DNA of 6,042 nucleotides. It comes from JBCCBI01 sp039034155. GTDB taxonomy: Bacteria > Deinococcota > Deinococci > Deinococcales > Trueperaceae. Location of the stretch: positions 1-6,042 of the forward strand of contig JBCCBI010000353.1 of assembly GCA_039034155.1 (NCBI GenBank), given 5' to 3'. Both the position numbers and the translations under genes were made by a program. The notes under the pieces were generated by a model. The model was not told where the DNA came from. It worked only from the letters and a program-made list of their open reading frames with translations, and did no database searches. Shown here piece after piece: positions 5,958-6,042 of this stretch (the first letter of the stretch is position 1; each line of letters opens with the position of its first letter).

Positions 5958-6042
5958 ACTGCCCTGTTTCTCTCTATGCAGCTACCAAAAAAGCAAATGA
6001 GCTGATGGCTCATTCCTACAGCCACCTTTATAATCTACCCAC
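5915..6042 (+). pseudogene. internal fragment of a UDP-glucuronate-type sugar nucleotide epimerase
   Basis: In the frame starting at 5915 the translation reads GATARAPFSTNDYVDCPVS and then LYAATKKANELMAHSYSHLYNLP, open to the window edge. This is the central part of NAD-dependent extended short-chain dehydrogenase/epimerases of the UDP-glucuronate 4-epimerase group, used for capsule and lipopolysaccharide sugars. It includes the active-site Tyr (5975-5977) and Lys (5987-5989) of YxxxK. The N-terminal NAD-binding Rossmann half, roughly the first 40% of a normal enzyme including GxxGxxG, is missing and replaced by the VOC gene in another frame. No start codon or ribosome binding site precedes it, so it is most likely non-functional unless the join is an assembly error. 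What lies beyond 6042 is unknown. Confidence 0.82.

Overview
The window looks like a chromosomal piece of a Gram-negative bacterium, most likely a gammaproteobacterium of moderate GC content. This rests on a lipoprotein with a clear lipobox, a sigma70-type promoter and the mix of gene families; no feature fixes the genus. There is no rRNA, tRNA, CRISPR array, integrase or transposase. Most genes are ordinary accessory or housekeeping families. The unusual points lie in regulation, DNA word use and a broken gene junction at the right end.

Left part (1-1725, plus strand): a strong promoter, with palindromic operator-like half-sites inside and just downstream of it, drives an alpha/beta hydrolase. 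A TetR-family repressor follows 110 bp later. The layout suggests a self-regulated hydrolase-repressor unit in which the repressor binds the palindromes in the shared promoter. The repressor's leader carries a perfect 16-bp tandem duplication that doubles its ribosome binding site.

Middle (1750-4014, minus strand): read from right to left, a small four-helix membrane protein of unknown function, a secreted lipoprotein made almost only of four PKD domains, and a PaaI-like hotdog thioesterase. The thioesterase start codon overlaps the lipoprotein stop codon (TGATG). A plus-strand GNAT acetyltransferase (4142-4645) follows and converges on a minus-strand D12-class adenine-N6 DNA methyltransferase (4670-5533) that has no restriction endonuclease beside it.

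Right end (5622-6042, plus strand): a VOC/glyoxalase-fold gene loses its C-terminal end and runs, out of frame, into the interior of a sugar-nucleotide epimerase gene (UDP-glucuronate epimerase type, with its YxxxK active site). This is a true chimeric rearrangement or an assembly chimera.

Whole window: by manual count the palindrome CTCGAG occurs 12 times (about one expected), almost always flanked by G or C, while GATC occurs only 8 times (over 20 expected). The stretch 3285-4693, with the membrane protein and acetyltransferase, has none of the CTCGAG sites and five of the eight GATC sites. It may therefore differ in origin from the rest.
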